The notes under the pieces: model-generated
What the model saw: the letters and a program-made list of their open reading frames with translations, nothing else
Told to the model about the DNA's origin: nothing
The model's database searches: none
In this document: positions 1 to 8,260 of the stretch, piece after piece
Position numbering within the stretch: the stretch's first letter is position 1
Layout: every line of letters starts with the position of its first letter
Program-made: the position numbers and the translations under genes
Source: Ilyomonas limi
GTDB lineage: Bacteria; Bacteroidota; Bacteroidia; Chitinophagales; Chitinophagaceae
Length of the DNA: 64,000 nt
Direction: 5' to 3'
NCBI RefSeq assembly: GCF_005233845.1
Contig: NZ_SZQL01000012.1
Coordinates: 124,001-188,000, forward strand

Positions 1-821
1 AGCAGATGACCGGCAAGGCCATCCGCAACCTTGGATTGAATAGGGATGACCTGGTGATTGCTACCAAAGTGAGAGGCAAAATGAGTGAAGGTCCTAATGG
101 CAGCGGATTGACCCGCAAACACATTATGCAACAGGTAGAAGAAAGTTTGAAGCGGTTGGATACAGATTATATTGATTTGTATCAGATACATGGCTATGAC
201 CCGCTTACACCGCTGGAGGAAACTTTATGGGCACTTGACGACCTGGTAAAAAGTGGTAAGGTGCGTTACATTGGTTGCAGCAACCTGGCTGCCTGGCAAT
301 TGATGAAGGCATTGGCTTTCTCGGAGTACACAGAACAGGCAAGGTTTGTATCGCTGCAGGCGTATTATACGATTGCCGGCCGCGATTTAGAAAGGGAATT
401 GATTCCCCTGCTGCTCGATCAGAAAGTAGGACTGATGGTATGGAGCCCGCTGGCGGGTGGCTTATTAAGCGGCAAGTACAAACGCAACGGCGAGGGCCCC
501 GAAGATGCACGCCGTGTGAACTTTGATTTTCCGCCGGTAAATCGGGACAGAGCATTCGATATCCTCGATGTGCTTCATCCAATGGCAGAAGCCAAAGGTG
601 CATCGGTAGCGCAGCTGGCATTAGCGTGGCTGCTGCACCAGCCGGCAGTAAGTTCGGTAATTATTGGTGCCAAAAAAACGGAGCAATTGGAAGATAACCT
701 GAAAGCTATAGATGTTCAGTTTACAGCAGCAGAGTTGCAGCAGTTGGATGAAGTGAGTAAGCTACCTGCAGAGTACCCCGGCTGGATGCTGGAAAGGCAA
801 GGAGCCGACAGAAAGCAGTAA
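1..821 (+). CDS. aldo/keto reductase, 5' end missing
   Basis: NAD(P)H-dependent oxidoreductase of the aldo/keto reductase superfamily (TIM barrel); the substrate cannot be told. The frame is open to the left edge of the window, so the ATG at position 6 is probably internal. About 271 residues are visible against a usual 320-350; the missing N-terminus would hold the catalytic Asp and Tyr. Seen: DYIDLYQIHGYD carrying the active-site His, GKVRYIGCSN, the WSPLAGGLLSGKY motif and the C-terminal cofactor-binding region (SSVIIGAKKTEQLEDNL). No terminator follows directly. Family assignment is firm, specific function is not. Confidence 0.9.
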   Translation, partial: QMTGKAIRNLGLNRDDLVIATKVRGKMSEGPNGSGLTRKHIMQQVEESLKRLDTDYIDLYQIHGYDPLTPLEETLWALDDLVKSGKVRYIGCSNLAAWQLMKALAFSEYTEQARFVSLQAYYTIAGRDLERELIPLLLDQKVGLMVWSPLAGGLLSGKYKRNGEGPEDARRVNFDFPPVNRDRAFDILDVLHPMAEAKGASVAQLALAWLLHQPAVSSVIIGAKKTEQLEDNLKAIDVQFTAAELQQLDEVSKLPAEYPGWMLERQGADRKQ

Positions 822-959
822 ATAGGGGATAGAAGACAATGGTGCTTTTTGTGCCGGTAAAAAGGTGTGGTACGTTATGGGAAATAGGTGCAGAAAGGAA
901 TATTTTTCCACATCAATTCCCCTGTTTCAACAGTCATTAAAAAACGTCGTTCTAGAGTT

Positions 960-1144
960 AACTACTGTAAATCAACCCGATAGTAAAATGGCACTATCTT
1001 GGATGCAATTTAAGCATCAGAACGGTGATTTCCAGCTCTAAACTTTAACCTGTAAAATTACCCTTAGCAGGCGTGATTTTATAGAAAGTAAATGGAATAA
1101 GCGTTCGTAAGGTGTATTTCTTGAAAAAGAAATACACTTTTTTT
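960..1144 (+). ncRNA. candidate small RNA ending in a strong terminator
   Basis: The 349 bases between the aldo/keto reductase and the methyltransferase hold no gene. The stretch shows small hairpins in series, GATAGT...ACTATC (about 981-1000) and ATGC...GCAT (about 1003-1017), and ends in a textbook terminator. The nearest coding gene upstream stops 290 bases earlier, so the terminator may belong to a separate short transcript. No known RNA family was recognised; it could also be just the long 3' end of the upstream mRNA. Confidence 0.25.
1112..1144 (+). terminator. rho-independent terminator
   Basis: An 11-bp perfect stem (GTGTATTTCTT / AAGAAATACAC) with a GAAA loop is followed by seven T. 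It ends transcription from the left, and lies just past the stop of the convergent methyltransferase gene. Confidence 0.85.
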
Positions 1145-1170
1145 ATGAGTAATATTAGTATTCCTATAGT

Positions 1171-1956
1171 TTATTTTTTTCCTGACGGATAGCCAATCAG
1201 ATAAGCAATGCGCATACCTAGTTTGTTTTTTACTGTTCCGGCTTTCCAATGATAATTGGTGCAATATGTTGCCCTTGCGATAGCTAATAATTCTTCCACC
1301 GTATGTAGGCGTATGATGGAGACTACGCCATCCCAAATGGTGCAAAAAGGTATAAATGGAAGGAGATAGGTAAATATAATCCTTGACCAGCGAAATGGTT
1401 TTATGAAAGGTGTAAATAAGAAAAAACCAACTGGCTGCAACAGCAGAATAGTAAGGATAAATAGCACACTTTTATCGCCACCATCAAAGATGGCAATGCC
1501 TTCCCTGGCTTTGACAGCATCGTTCAATATGGTTGTTGCAGACCGTTTGCTGAAGTGATGAAAGCCGGAGAAAATAGTACGGAACCCTTTAATGCCCGCA
1601 GGCACTTGCGCTGCATCCACCGGATAATTGATATAGCTAATAACACGTTTGCTTTTTGTGTGCAACAATTTATACGCAGGAATGTTGGGGAATTTATCTG
1701 TAACTGTTATAGGCACCGTAGCGCCCTGCTTCGCTAGTAGTTTTGCTACCTGTTCTATTGGTCCGCCACTGCCGGAGCATACATCTACAATGTTGTGAGC
1801 ATTTGCCTGTTGCAACGCATCTGCAAGCAGGGGAATAATGGGTTGATATAAATTGCCTCTGGTAAAAATAAAACGCAAAAAGTCTGTCATTCCTTCTCTT
1901 ATCACATCAGGAAACCAGCTTTGGTCTTCAAACTCAAACAGGAATGGTTGGGACAT
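1171..1956 (-). CDS. class I SAM-dependent methyltransferase, membrane-associated
   Basis: Predicted methyltransferase of 261 residues. Residues about 56-64 read VDVCSGSGG, the glycine-rich SAM-binding motif I of the Rossmann fold; TVTDKFPN follows as the motif with the acidic ribose-binding residue, and TIFSGFHHF corresponds to the post-motif region. Unusual for this fold is a strongly hydrophobic stretch at about 165-205 (ILTILLLQPVGFFLFTPFI and a second segment), which suggests one or two membrane hairpins. The substrate is unknown; a lipid or other membrane compound would fit (inference). It stands alone, convergent with the upstream gene. Confidence 0.75.
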   Translation of the reverse strand: MSQPFLFEFEDQSWFPDVIREGMTDFLRFIFTRGNLYQPIIPLLADALQQANAHNIVDVCSGSGGPIEQVAKLLAKQGATVPITVTDKFPNIPAYKLLHTKSKRVISYINYPVDAAQVPAGIKGFRTIFSGFHHFSKRSATTILNDAVKAREGIAIFDGGDKSVLFILTILLLQPVGFFLFTPFIKPFRWSRIIFTYLLPFIPFCTIWDGVVSIIRLHTVEELLAIARATYCTNYHWKAGTVKNKLGMRIAYLIGYPSGKK

Positions 1957-2097
1957 ATCAGCGTGTTAATTTATTATTTGAAAGCAATACGAATTACCAA
2001 TTTTTATCCGAGTAATAATTGTTTCCACCTTTATATATCTTTCACTCTTCAAAATTCGTTGTAAGAGCATATTTATTTTTGATAAAAAATACTACTT

Positions 2098-2736
2098 ATG
2101 CGTTGGATATTTTGTTTATTATTTTTCGCCAGTGCGCTCTCCACTATTGCGCAGGACGATATGCCCGATTATCGCAGCAAAAAAGACAGCTATACAAAGA
2201 TGGCTGAAAAAGATATCAAAGGTGACCTTGCAACGTTCACTATGGCAGGTATAGATGAAAGCGTGGGGAAAACGCCGCTAGTGCGCATTGCCGCTACAAA
2301 TTATGGCAATAACTTTATGACGTTTGAAGGCAACAACATTCATGTGGAAATAAAAAGCAGTCCTTTTTTTCCTACACAACACAAAATGGATTATGCTGAT
2401 GAGGAGAAAAAATACCTGGTAAAAATAGATAAGAAAGCATATTTTGGCAATTACGGATCGGTGCCCAGGACACAAGTGGCTTCTATTACCGTAGTGGTTG
2501 ATAAAGACACCGTCGCCATTCCGCCAACGGCTTATTTTGATTTGTATAATCCTCAGTTTACTTATTCGCAGGGCGGCAGCCAAAAGTCCTACAACGGTGT
2601 GTACCTCTCTCCCGATAAACGCAATATTTACATTTATATGCTTAGCCGCGATGCCAACGACAGCTACGAAGTAACCTGGGTTATCCAGGATAAAAAATAC
2701 CTGCGCCGTGTGGTAGATTTTGGCTTTCTCAAATAA
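2098..2736 (+). CDS. secreted protein of unknown function
   Basis: A 212-residue protein not recognised. Residues 1-19 form a clear signal peptide (hydrophobic core IFCLLFFASALSTIA, cleavage before QDD), so it acts in the periplasm or outside the cell. The mature part is rich in beta-strand-like segments and ends in FGFLK; no catalytic motif or lipobox is visible. The start at 2098 is chosen because it begins the signal peptide exactly. No T9SS sorting domain is present. It is transcribed alone, divergent from the methyltransferase. Confidence 0.75.
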   Translation: MRWIFCLLFFASALSTIAQDDMPDYRSKKDSYTKMAEKDIKGDLATFTMAGIDESVGKTPLVRIAATNYGNNFMTFEGNNIHVEIKSSPFFPTQHKMDYADEEKKYLVKIDKKAYFGNYGSVPRTQVASITVVVDKDTVAIPPTAYFDLYNPQFTYSQGGSQKSYNGVYLSPDKRNIYIYMLSRDANDSYEVTWVIQDKKYLRRVVDFGFLK

Positions 2737-3046
2737 ACTTTTCTTTCACTTTAGGTAGCGGTAAATGGAGTGTTTTAGCAACGTATATGTTTAATGCTGC
2801 AAAATCACGCTTACTCATACATTTTATCTGCGGGCAAATGCCGCATCGCTAAAGCATATCAGGCTTAATAATTGAAATCTTTTAATTCCTTTTGCATGTA
2901 TATCAACCTGGTAATAAATTCCTGGGAGTATGGCGTAGATGGCTGCTAACATCCACATTGATACAGATACCTGCCCTATAAAAATAAAGTTGTCGTTTAG
3001 ACACTCCATTGCATAAACAGGTACAGTTTTTTATTTACAGCACTGC

Positions 3047-3319
3047 ATGAATTACAATGAGATAATTGGCATTATAGCCGGCGTTTTTACCGCTGCCTCT
3101 TTGCTGCCACAACTAATAAAAACGATAAAGGAAAAAGATGCTTCAGGTATATCAACTGTAATGCTGTTAGTACTAATTACAGGCATTAGTTTGTGGGTGT
3201 ATTACGGTTTTTTAAAGAAGGATATTCCCATTATTGCCACCAATATTTTCTCCGATTTAGTCAACTTAACATTGCTTTTCTTTAGTATAAAATATAAAAA
3301 AGAAAAAGGAGATATGTAG
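3047..3319 (+). CDS. SemiSWEET-type sugar transporter (PQ-loop)
   Basis: Small transporter of 90 residues, the usual length for bacterial SemiSWEETs, which form homodimers and carry sugars across the inner membrane by facilitated diffusion. Three membrane segments can be seen (about 5-25, 38-56 and 63-82). The family PQ motif lies in LLPQLIKTIKEKDASGIS at about 19-36. No sugar-related gene adjoins it, so the substrate is open. The start ATG at 3047 places the first helix at the N-terminus. Confidence 0.9.
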   Translation: MNYNEIIGIIAGVFTAASLLPQLIKTIKEKDASGISTVMLLVLITGISLWVYYGFLKKDIPIIATNIFSDLVNLTLLFFSIKYKKEKGDM

Positions 3320-3353
3320 CTTGTTTGCCGGATTCAAATAAGTTAACCTATAT

Positions 3354-3510
3354 AAGCCACGAGCAGTAAGCTTTAAGCTGCGAGCAGAAAACTAAGCGTT
3401 TCGAGCTAAGCGTATATCCCGCTACTTAATTGAAAATGGTACAGCGATATTTTCAATAGTGTGAGGTGTGATGTATTTTGCCTGCGGCTTATAGTTCGTC
3501 GCTTGCAGCC
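3354..3510. repeat. degenerate GAGCTTGYAGC-like repeat stretch
   Basis: The intergenic stretch is built of variants of the words GAGC, TAAGCT, AAGCTG and GCTTGCAGCC in both orientations (for example GAGCAGTAAGCTTTAAGCTG). The same vocabulary makes up the repeat at 37382-37497. It ends before the mechanosensitive channel gene. Confidence 0.5.
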
Positions 3511-3592
3511 ATATCACGGAGCCTGATTAAAGTTGCTGTTACTTTGCTGCCGTGGCATTATTTTTAGTAACACTAATACAAAATTTTTGAGT

Positions 3593-4384
3593 GTGAAATG
3601 GAATTGGGATAAAATTTATGACACCATTACTACTTGGGTAATTACTGTTGGACCACGCATTCTTTTAGCTATTATTTTTTTGTTTTTGGGCTTGTGGCTG
3701 ATAAGATTACTCATTATACGGCTGCATAAAATAATGGATAAGCGAAATGTCGACGCTACTTTCAAACCCTTTTTGATAGGTTTGATTAATGTTGGCCTTA
3801 ATGTTCTGCTTTTTCTGGTATTAATACAAGTATTGGGTTGGCAGCTTACTTTATTTGCAAGCTTTATAGCATCTTTTGGCGTTGCTGCAGGCCTGGCATT
3901 ATCGGGTACACTGCAAAATTTTACAAGTGGTATTTTAATACTGTTGCTAAAGCCTTACCGCGTGGGCGATAGTATTATTGCGCAGGGGCAAGAGGGGGTG
4001 GTAGATTCTATTGAGATCTTTTATACCGTAATAACTACTTATGATAATAAAACGGTCATTATTCCTAATAGCAAACTGTCTAATGAAGTGATTACCAATA
4101 TCAGCCGCGAAGGCACGCGCCGGTTGGATGTAGTATTTAAATTCAATTTTGGTATAGAGTTTAAGCAGGTGGATGATGCATTGAGCGCAGCAATCAACAA
4201 CATGCAAAATGTATTGAAGGTGCCGCAATACCGCATTGGTGTATCTACGGTAGAACCCGATGGTTACAGAGTAATGGTAAGCGTGTGGGTAAATGCGCAT
4301 GGCTTTATTGATGCAAAACTGATCATCCAGGAAAAGCTGATACAAGCTTTAAAAGGCGATGGTATTAAGCTGCCGGGGATGTAG
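3593..4384 (+). CDS. small mechanosensitive ion channel (MscS family)
   Basis: Channel of the inner membrane that opens under membrane tension and protects against hypo-osmotic shock. Three membrane segments at about 15-35, 55-75 and 82-105 are followed by the pore-lining helix and MscS beta domain: GVAAGLALSGTLQNFTSGI, then RVGDSI, VVDSIEIFYT, and IPNSKLSNEVITNISR. Length 263 residues from the GTG at 3593, close to the compact MscS type. An ATG lies 60 bases upstream in frame (3533), but it would add a Cys-rich tail not typical of the family; the GTG is preferred, TTG 3587 is possible. It stands alone; 980 bases without a clear gene follow. Confidence 0.88.
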   Translation: MKWNWDKIYDTITTWVITVGPRILLAIIFLFLGLWLIRLLIIRLHKIMDKRNVDATFKPFLIGLINVGLNVLLFLVLIQVLGWQLTLFASFIASFGVAAGLALSGTLQNFTSGILILLLKPYRVGDSIIAQGQEGVVDSIEIFYTVITTYDNKTVIIPNSKLSNEVITNISREGTRRLDVVFKFNFGIEFKQVDDALSAAINNMQNVLKVPQYRIGVSTVEPDGYRVMVSVWVNAHGFIDAKLIIQEKLIQALKGDGIKLPGM

Positions 4385-5364
4385 ATAAATCAAAGACTAA
4401 TCAACACTGACGAGGTTTAGAACACTATCAGCATTTTTATATTCCACACTGTCTCTTTTAGGAGCTACCATGTGATGGAAGAACAGTGCGTAGAAGAAGA
4501 GTATTAGATGTTGTTGGATGATATAGGCAAATCAAATTTTTTTACTTGGCGCAAGTATCTGCTTGTGCCATTATCTTTTGAGTGTTTGCTCTTATATTGA
4601 AAAACACCAAACGAATAGCCAGTATAGAAGAGGGCCCATTGGAAATGTAGGCGAGCTTAGGGTTATAATATATACTGATAAATGAGTTTTGCTATAAACA
4701 ATATAAAAATCGGCAAAACAATAGAAGTAAAAATATAGGTCTTGTAAATTCTGCCATTGTAGTATTTATAACCTTTTTTAACTGTTTTCCACTTATCCTT
4801 ATATAGGATTAAAAAATAGTTCAAAACCAACGGGAGTAAAAAATATTGTAATAAGTAACTAACAAGGCTGCTTAAACCCTGGCTTTTAAAAAGCGAAAAC
4901 TCTCATTATAGAAGTTACGTTTTATTAAAAAATTTCAAGGAATATTTTTATTGCAATTAGATTAAAAGACATCGACAATGTAATCAAGATAGGGGTTTGA
5001 AATTTCCAAACAAAATATACTTAATATACTTATACCTGATCTCGTCCAATTAATTGCATCAGACCATAATGTGTAATAATGTATAGTATAGTTTCATAAC
5101 TGCAAAATAATTCAGACTATTTACTGTTTGCTACATTGAACAAAAGGTAGCAAACAGTAAATGAATACCCATGTTCTTCGAGGTATCAGCAAAGTGCAAC
5201 TTAAAGAATGGATAAAAATGATTCTCAGGAATCATTCGAAAATAGCGAATATTCATTGCAAATTAGCATCTAATACCACCGCATAAAAACATGTGTCATC
5301 GCAATAAAGCGAACCACTCAAAACTAACTTTTCTTTTTCCCGACTTACCACCACCTTTGCCTTC
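4385..5364. other. AT-rich stretch without a convincing gene
   Basis: Nearly 1 kb with clearly more A and T than the flanking genes. On the minus strand, 4663-4902 is open for 79 codons without any ATG and reads like a membrane-protein C-terminus (LPLVLNYFLILYKDKWKT, then TSIVLPIFILFIAKLIY). This may be the remnant of a lost gene, but AT-rich random sequence also yields such strings. A 16-bp inverted repeat lies at 5119-5162. No tRNA or terminator was seen. Confidence 0.4.
5119..5162. repeat. 16-bp perfect inverted repeat
   Basis: ATTTACTGTTTGCTAC (5119-5134) is exactly complementary to GTAGCAAACAGTAAAT (5147-5162), with 12 bases between. No T run follows, so it is not a standard terminator. 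It may be a protein-binding site, the end of a lost mobile element or a structural RNA. Confidence 0.7.
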
Positions 5365-5625
5365 ATGAATGAGCATTTCAAAAACATTATCCACGCTATC
5401 AGTAAAGGTGATACCAGCCTGGTAGAACGTTTTTTCTGCCAGCCGGGCGGCAGGAAATACCTGGAAAACATCACGCTTATTCTCATTAATACTTTACCGC
5501 AGCATTATGGCGAAAAAGAAGAATTATACCTCGGCTTTGTAGAAGTGCTCGACCGCATGGAGCAACGCATTCGCCGGCAACAGGAAGGACAGGAAATATT
5601 GGAAACTGTTTTTCAAAATAGCTGA
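5365..5625 (+). CDS. small protein of unknown function
   Basis: An 86-residue soluble protein, not recognised. It looks mainly alpha-helical, with charged amphipathic stretches (EKEELYLGFVEVLDRMEQRI) and no signal peptide or membrane segment. An overlapping minus-strand frame (5253-5486) is less protein-like in composition, so this strand is preferred. It follows 980 bases without a gene and converges with the secreted TPR gene. Confidence 0.5.
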   Translation: MNEHFKNIIHAISKGDTSLVERFFCQPGGRKYLENITLILINTLPQHYGEKEELYLGFVEVLDRMEQRIRRQQEGQEILETVFQNS

Positions 5626-5682
5626 AAGGTGTATGTAACAGTCAGGCTAAACAGAGATTTTGCTTTGCTGGCGAAAAAACAA

Positions 5683-7683
5683 TCATCCATTAGTATCTAC
5701 CGGCTTTTCGTACACCATTGCGCCACCTTTTGCAAAGAGGCGTAATGCCAGTTCGCCACCTACACCTTCCGTATCTTTAAACACCAGTTTTTGATTAGTC
5801 ACAATGGTCTTTCCGTAAGCACTTTTTACGTTGATGGTGGCTTCATATCTATCGCCCTTTTTGATAAATTCAATAGTAGCATTGGCGGCATTGTTGGGTG
5901 TATCAAAATCAATATTACACCTTTTCACATCTTTCATCACCTGGTTGGTAGCATCATCTTCCACACCTAAAACATGTAACTGTACCGGCATGGCAATATT
6001 GGAAAAAGGTGCCAGCTGCGGATATACTTCCATCAAGATATTGCGATATAAATTGTAGTTGTCCCGCTCGTTTCTATAACCTTTATAGCCACGCGATAAA
6101 TCTTCGTATAAACGACCTAAAAACAGTTTTTCATTAGCCGTATCCAGCAAGGTTGTTTTTACAATATTTTCATAGTCGGTCAATGCTTCATCCTTATCAC
6201 CGTTTTCTTCTTTAAACTGTGCTGCAAACAACTTAAAATACCGTTGTATGTTTTGCCGGTTATCCGTTCGCTGATAATCTTCATACTTATTGCGGAAGTA
6301 TTTAGGACTAAAATTCTTCAACAGATACCATGCTTCATCATACGTAGTGGTAGATTCACCGCAAAACAAATCATACACTAGTCGTGTACGGTCGGGGTTG
6401 TTAGCCAACTCATTTACCGCTACATAATCTGCCATCAGCCGCTGTATTTTTAGCGAAGCAATTTTTGCAAGTGCGGTGGGTGAATACCACCAGCCACGGT
6501 TTAAAAACTTTACCTGTGATATTTGCCGGTCAAGCAGTTCCGCTTTTAATAAACTGATAGTAAAATCATACTGCGTTTGCGATAGCGTAGTGCCGATGTG
6601 CAACTCTTTAAAACCGGCTGCTTTGTTCAAAGCAAATTGCGCGCTATCCAATTGTCCATCGTACATATAGCTGCGCGCAAGCCCAATATTGTACCAGCCA
6701 AAACCTGGTGTAGAACCGTTTTGACTAATAATATCATCGCACATTTTAATGGCTTTTTTGGTATCGCCGCCATACACATACAACTGTGGCAAATAATAAA
6801 ATGGCTCCTGCAACATACCCGGCTCGCCGGCATACATGTCTTTGCTGTAATACTCAATGGCATTGGCAAACCGGCCTATTTCTCCTTGCAAATTGCCATA
6901 ATTATTCCATGATATAGCGCCGTTTTCTGCCAGTAATTGATAATAATATTCGCTGCTATCATAGTTTTTGTTGTAAGAATGAAGCAGCGCGAGATAATGA
7001 TAAATCTGTACGCGGCTTTGGTTGGCTTGCCCTGGTCCAAACCAGGCATCATTCATTGCTTTGTTATCTTCTATTTGTGCAAAGCCCTGGTAGCAACTGG
7101 CAAAGGCTGCCTGCTCGTTGGCGGCAATAGAATTTTTTAGGAAATCAAACTTGTCACTTGTAAAAAAACGGTTACGATGATACTCCCATGCCCGCTGAAA
7201 ATAAATGCCAAAATAATCGCGCTGAAAATGATAGCTTTCAATTTCATCCAGCACCGCCATCACTGAGTCGGGCATTTCTATATTATCGTAGCATTTATTC
7301 AGCGCATTGGTTATTACTATCATATCCTGATAGCGCTGTACATGTTGCGAAAAATAAGATATGGATGAATAAATATTGCGAAGTACCGGATCGTAATCTT
7401 TTTCCAGCAAATCCAACGATTTACGTAGCGGTGCAATGGCATTTTTATAACCCAGATAATCGGCGCTGCGGTTGTACTTGTACATGCCTTCGTACATCCA
7501 GCCTACATAATAGGTGCTGTCAATCCGCAAAAACTCGCGGCTGCGTGGCAGCGCATCTTTATCCGAAAAATCAACGCCTATTCTTTTGGCATCTATTTCG
7601 TAGCGGGCAGCCGTTTTGTCTTCCTGCGCAAAACAGCGGAAGGCAAAACAGCATACGATATACAACACAAACAAACGACTCAT
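5683..7683 (-). CDS. secreted TPR-like repeat protein
   Basis: A 666-residue protein with a signal peptide (LFVLYIVCCFAFRCFA, cleavage before QED). The body is helical with many aromatic residues in repeated pairs of helices (for example WNNYGNLQGEIGRFANAIEYY, then DTKKAIKMCDD), as in tetratricopeptide-like scaffolds; the last 100 residues are beta-rich (ATINVKSAYGKTIVTNQKLV). It likely binds other proteins in the periplasm or at the outer membrane; no enzyme motif is seen. Its ATG overlaps the stop of the 65-residue gene upstream (TGATG), which indicates translational coupling. Confidence 0.75.
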   Translation of the reverse strand: MSRLFVLYIVCCFAFRCFAQEDKTAARYEIDAKRIGVDFSDKDALPRSREFLRIDSTYYVGWMYEGMYKYNRSADYLGYKNAIAPLRKSLDLLEKDYDPVLRNIYSSISYFSQHVQRYQDMIVITNALNKCYDNIEMPDSVMAVLDEIESYHFQRDYFGIYFQRAWEYHRNRFFTSDKFDFLKNSIAANEQAAFASCYQGFAQIEDNKAMNDAWFGPGQANQSRVQIYHYLALLHSYNKNYDSSEYYYQLLAENGAISWNNYGNLQGEIGRFANAIEYYSKDMYAGEPGMLQEPFYYLPQLYVYGGDTKKAIKMCDDIISQNGSTPGFGWYNIGLARSYMYDGQLDSAQFALNKAAGFKELHIGTTLSQTQYDFTISLLKAELLDRQISQVKFLNRGWWYSPTALAKIASLKIQRLMADYVAVNELANNPDRTRLVYDLFCGESTTTYDEAWYLLKNFSPKYFRNKYEDYQRTDNRQNIQRYFKLFAAQFKEENGDKDEALTDYENIVKTTLLDTANEKLFLGRLYEDLSRGYKGYRNERDNYNLYRNILMEVYPQLAPFSNIAMPVQLHVLGVEDDATNQVMKDVKRCNIDFDTPNNAANATIEFIKKGDRYEATINVKSAYGKTIVTNQKLVFKDTEGVGGELALRLFAKGGAMVYEKPVDTNG

Positions 7684-7880
7684 CAGCTATCCGAACTTTT
7701 TAAATTCTTCAATATATTTTCGTACGTATAATTATCAATCTCCCTAAGCATCTCTTCTTTGCGTGCCTGTAGGCTGGCTACATCTGCTTCACTCAAAATC
7801 TGAATCTTTTTGTTGCGTTCCATTTCTTTCAGCTCCTGTAAGGCTTCATCGCTCAGCAGGTTTACTATTACATTTTCCAT
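7683..7880 (-). CDS. small helical protein coupled to the TPR gene
   Basis: A 65-residue charged, helical, cytoplasmic-looking protein (LQELKEMERNKKIQ, then ARKEEMLREIDNYTYENIL), not recognised. The stop shares a base with the ATG of the secreted TPR gene downstream, so the two are surely one transcript. The likely coiled-coil character suggests oligomerisation or a role as a partner protein. About 380 bases separate it from the MoxR gene upstream. Confidence 0.65.
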   Translation of the reverse strand: MENVIVNLLSDEALQELKEMERNKKIQILSEADVASLQARKEEMLREIDNYTYENILKNLKSSDS

Positions 7881-8260
7881 GCGACAAAATGTTTTTTAAG
7901 TAATATTGAATTAGTGTTTAATGTTTTACAAGTTTTTTTTCATAGTAAAATGCTCACTGCTGGTTCAACCATTATGTATCGTTGCTTATTCGATGATGGT
8001 AACTATTCCAGATGAATATTAACTGTGAAAATCGTAGTCTTCTTTCATAATGTTCCGGTAATATTGGCTAACCGTATTTTTAATAATGCTGTAAAAAATT
8101 TTATTGAAACATTATGAAATCAGTGTTTATTTGTTTGCAGCCATACTGTGGGCAGCTTTTTTAAAGGCTTTAGGACTGCAGCAAAAAACATTCAACTAAC
8201 TTATTATGCAGTGTTGTAAAACTACACATTTTATTACTTCATTTATCGCTGTTTAAAATT
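7881..8260. other. intergenic region before the 65-residue gene
   Basis: 380 AT-rich bases with no gene. The minus-strand promoter for the 65-residue and TPR genes should lie here. An 18-base word at 7918-7935 recurs exactly at 35782-35799 before another minus-strand gene for a secreted protein. Confidence 0.5.

Noticed and set aside
1171-1956. Methyltransferase as a fusion with a transporter because of its hydrophobic segments
   Set aside because: Only one or two membrane segments fit, too few for a transporter; one-domain methyltransferase with a membrane hairpin is simpler.
2824-3009. 61-codon minus-strand frame
   Set aside because: No recognisable protein pattern, short, and without promoter or terminator signs; overlaps the probable SemiSWEET promoter.
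5253-5486. 77-codon minus-strand frame opposite the 86-residue protein
   Set aside because: Less protein-like composition than the plus-strand frame; probably its shadow.
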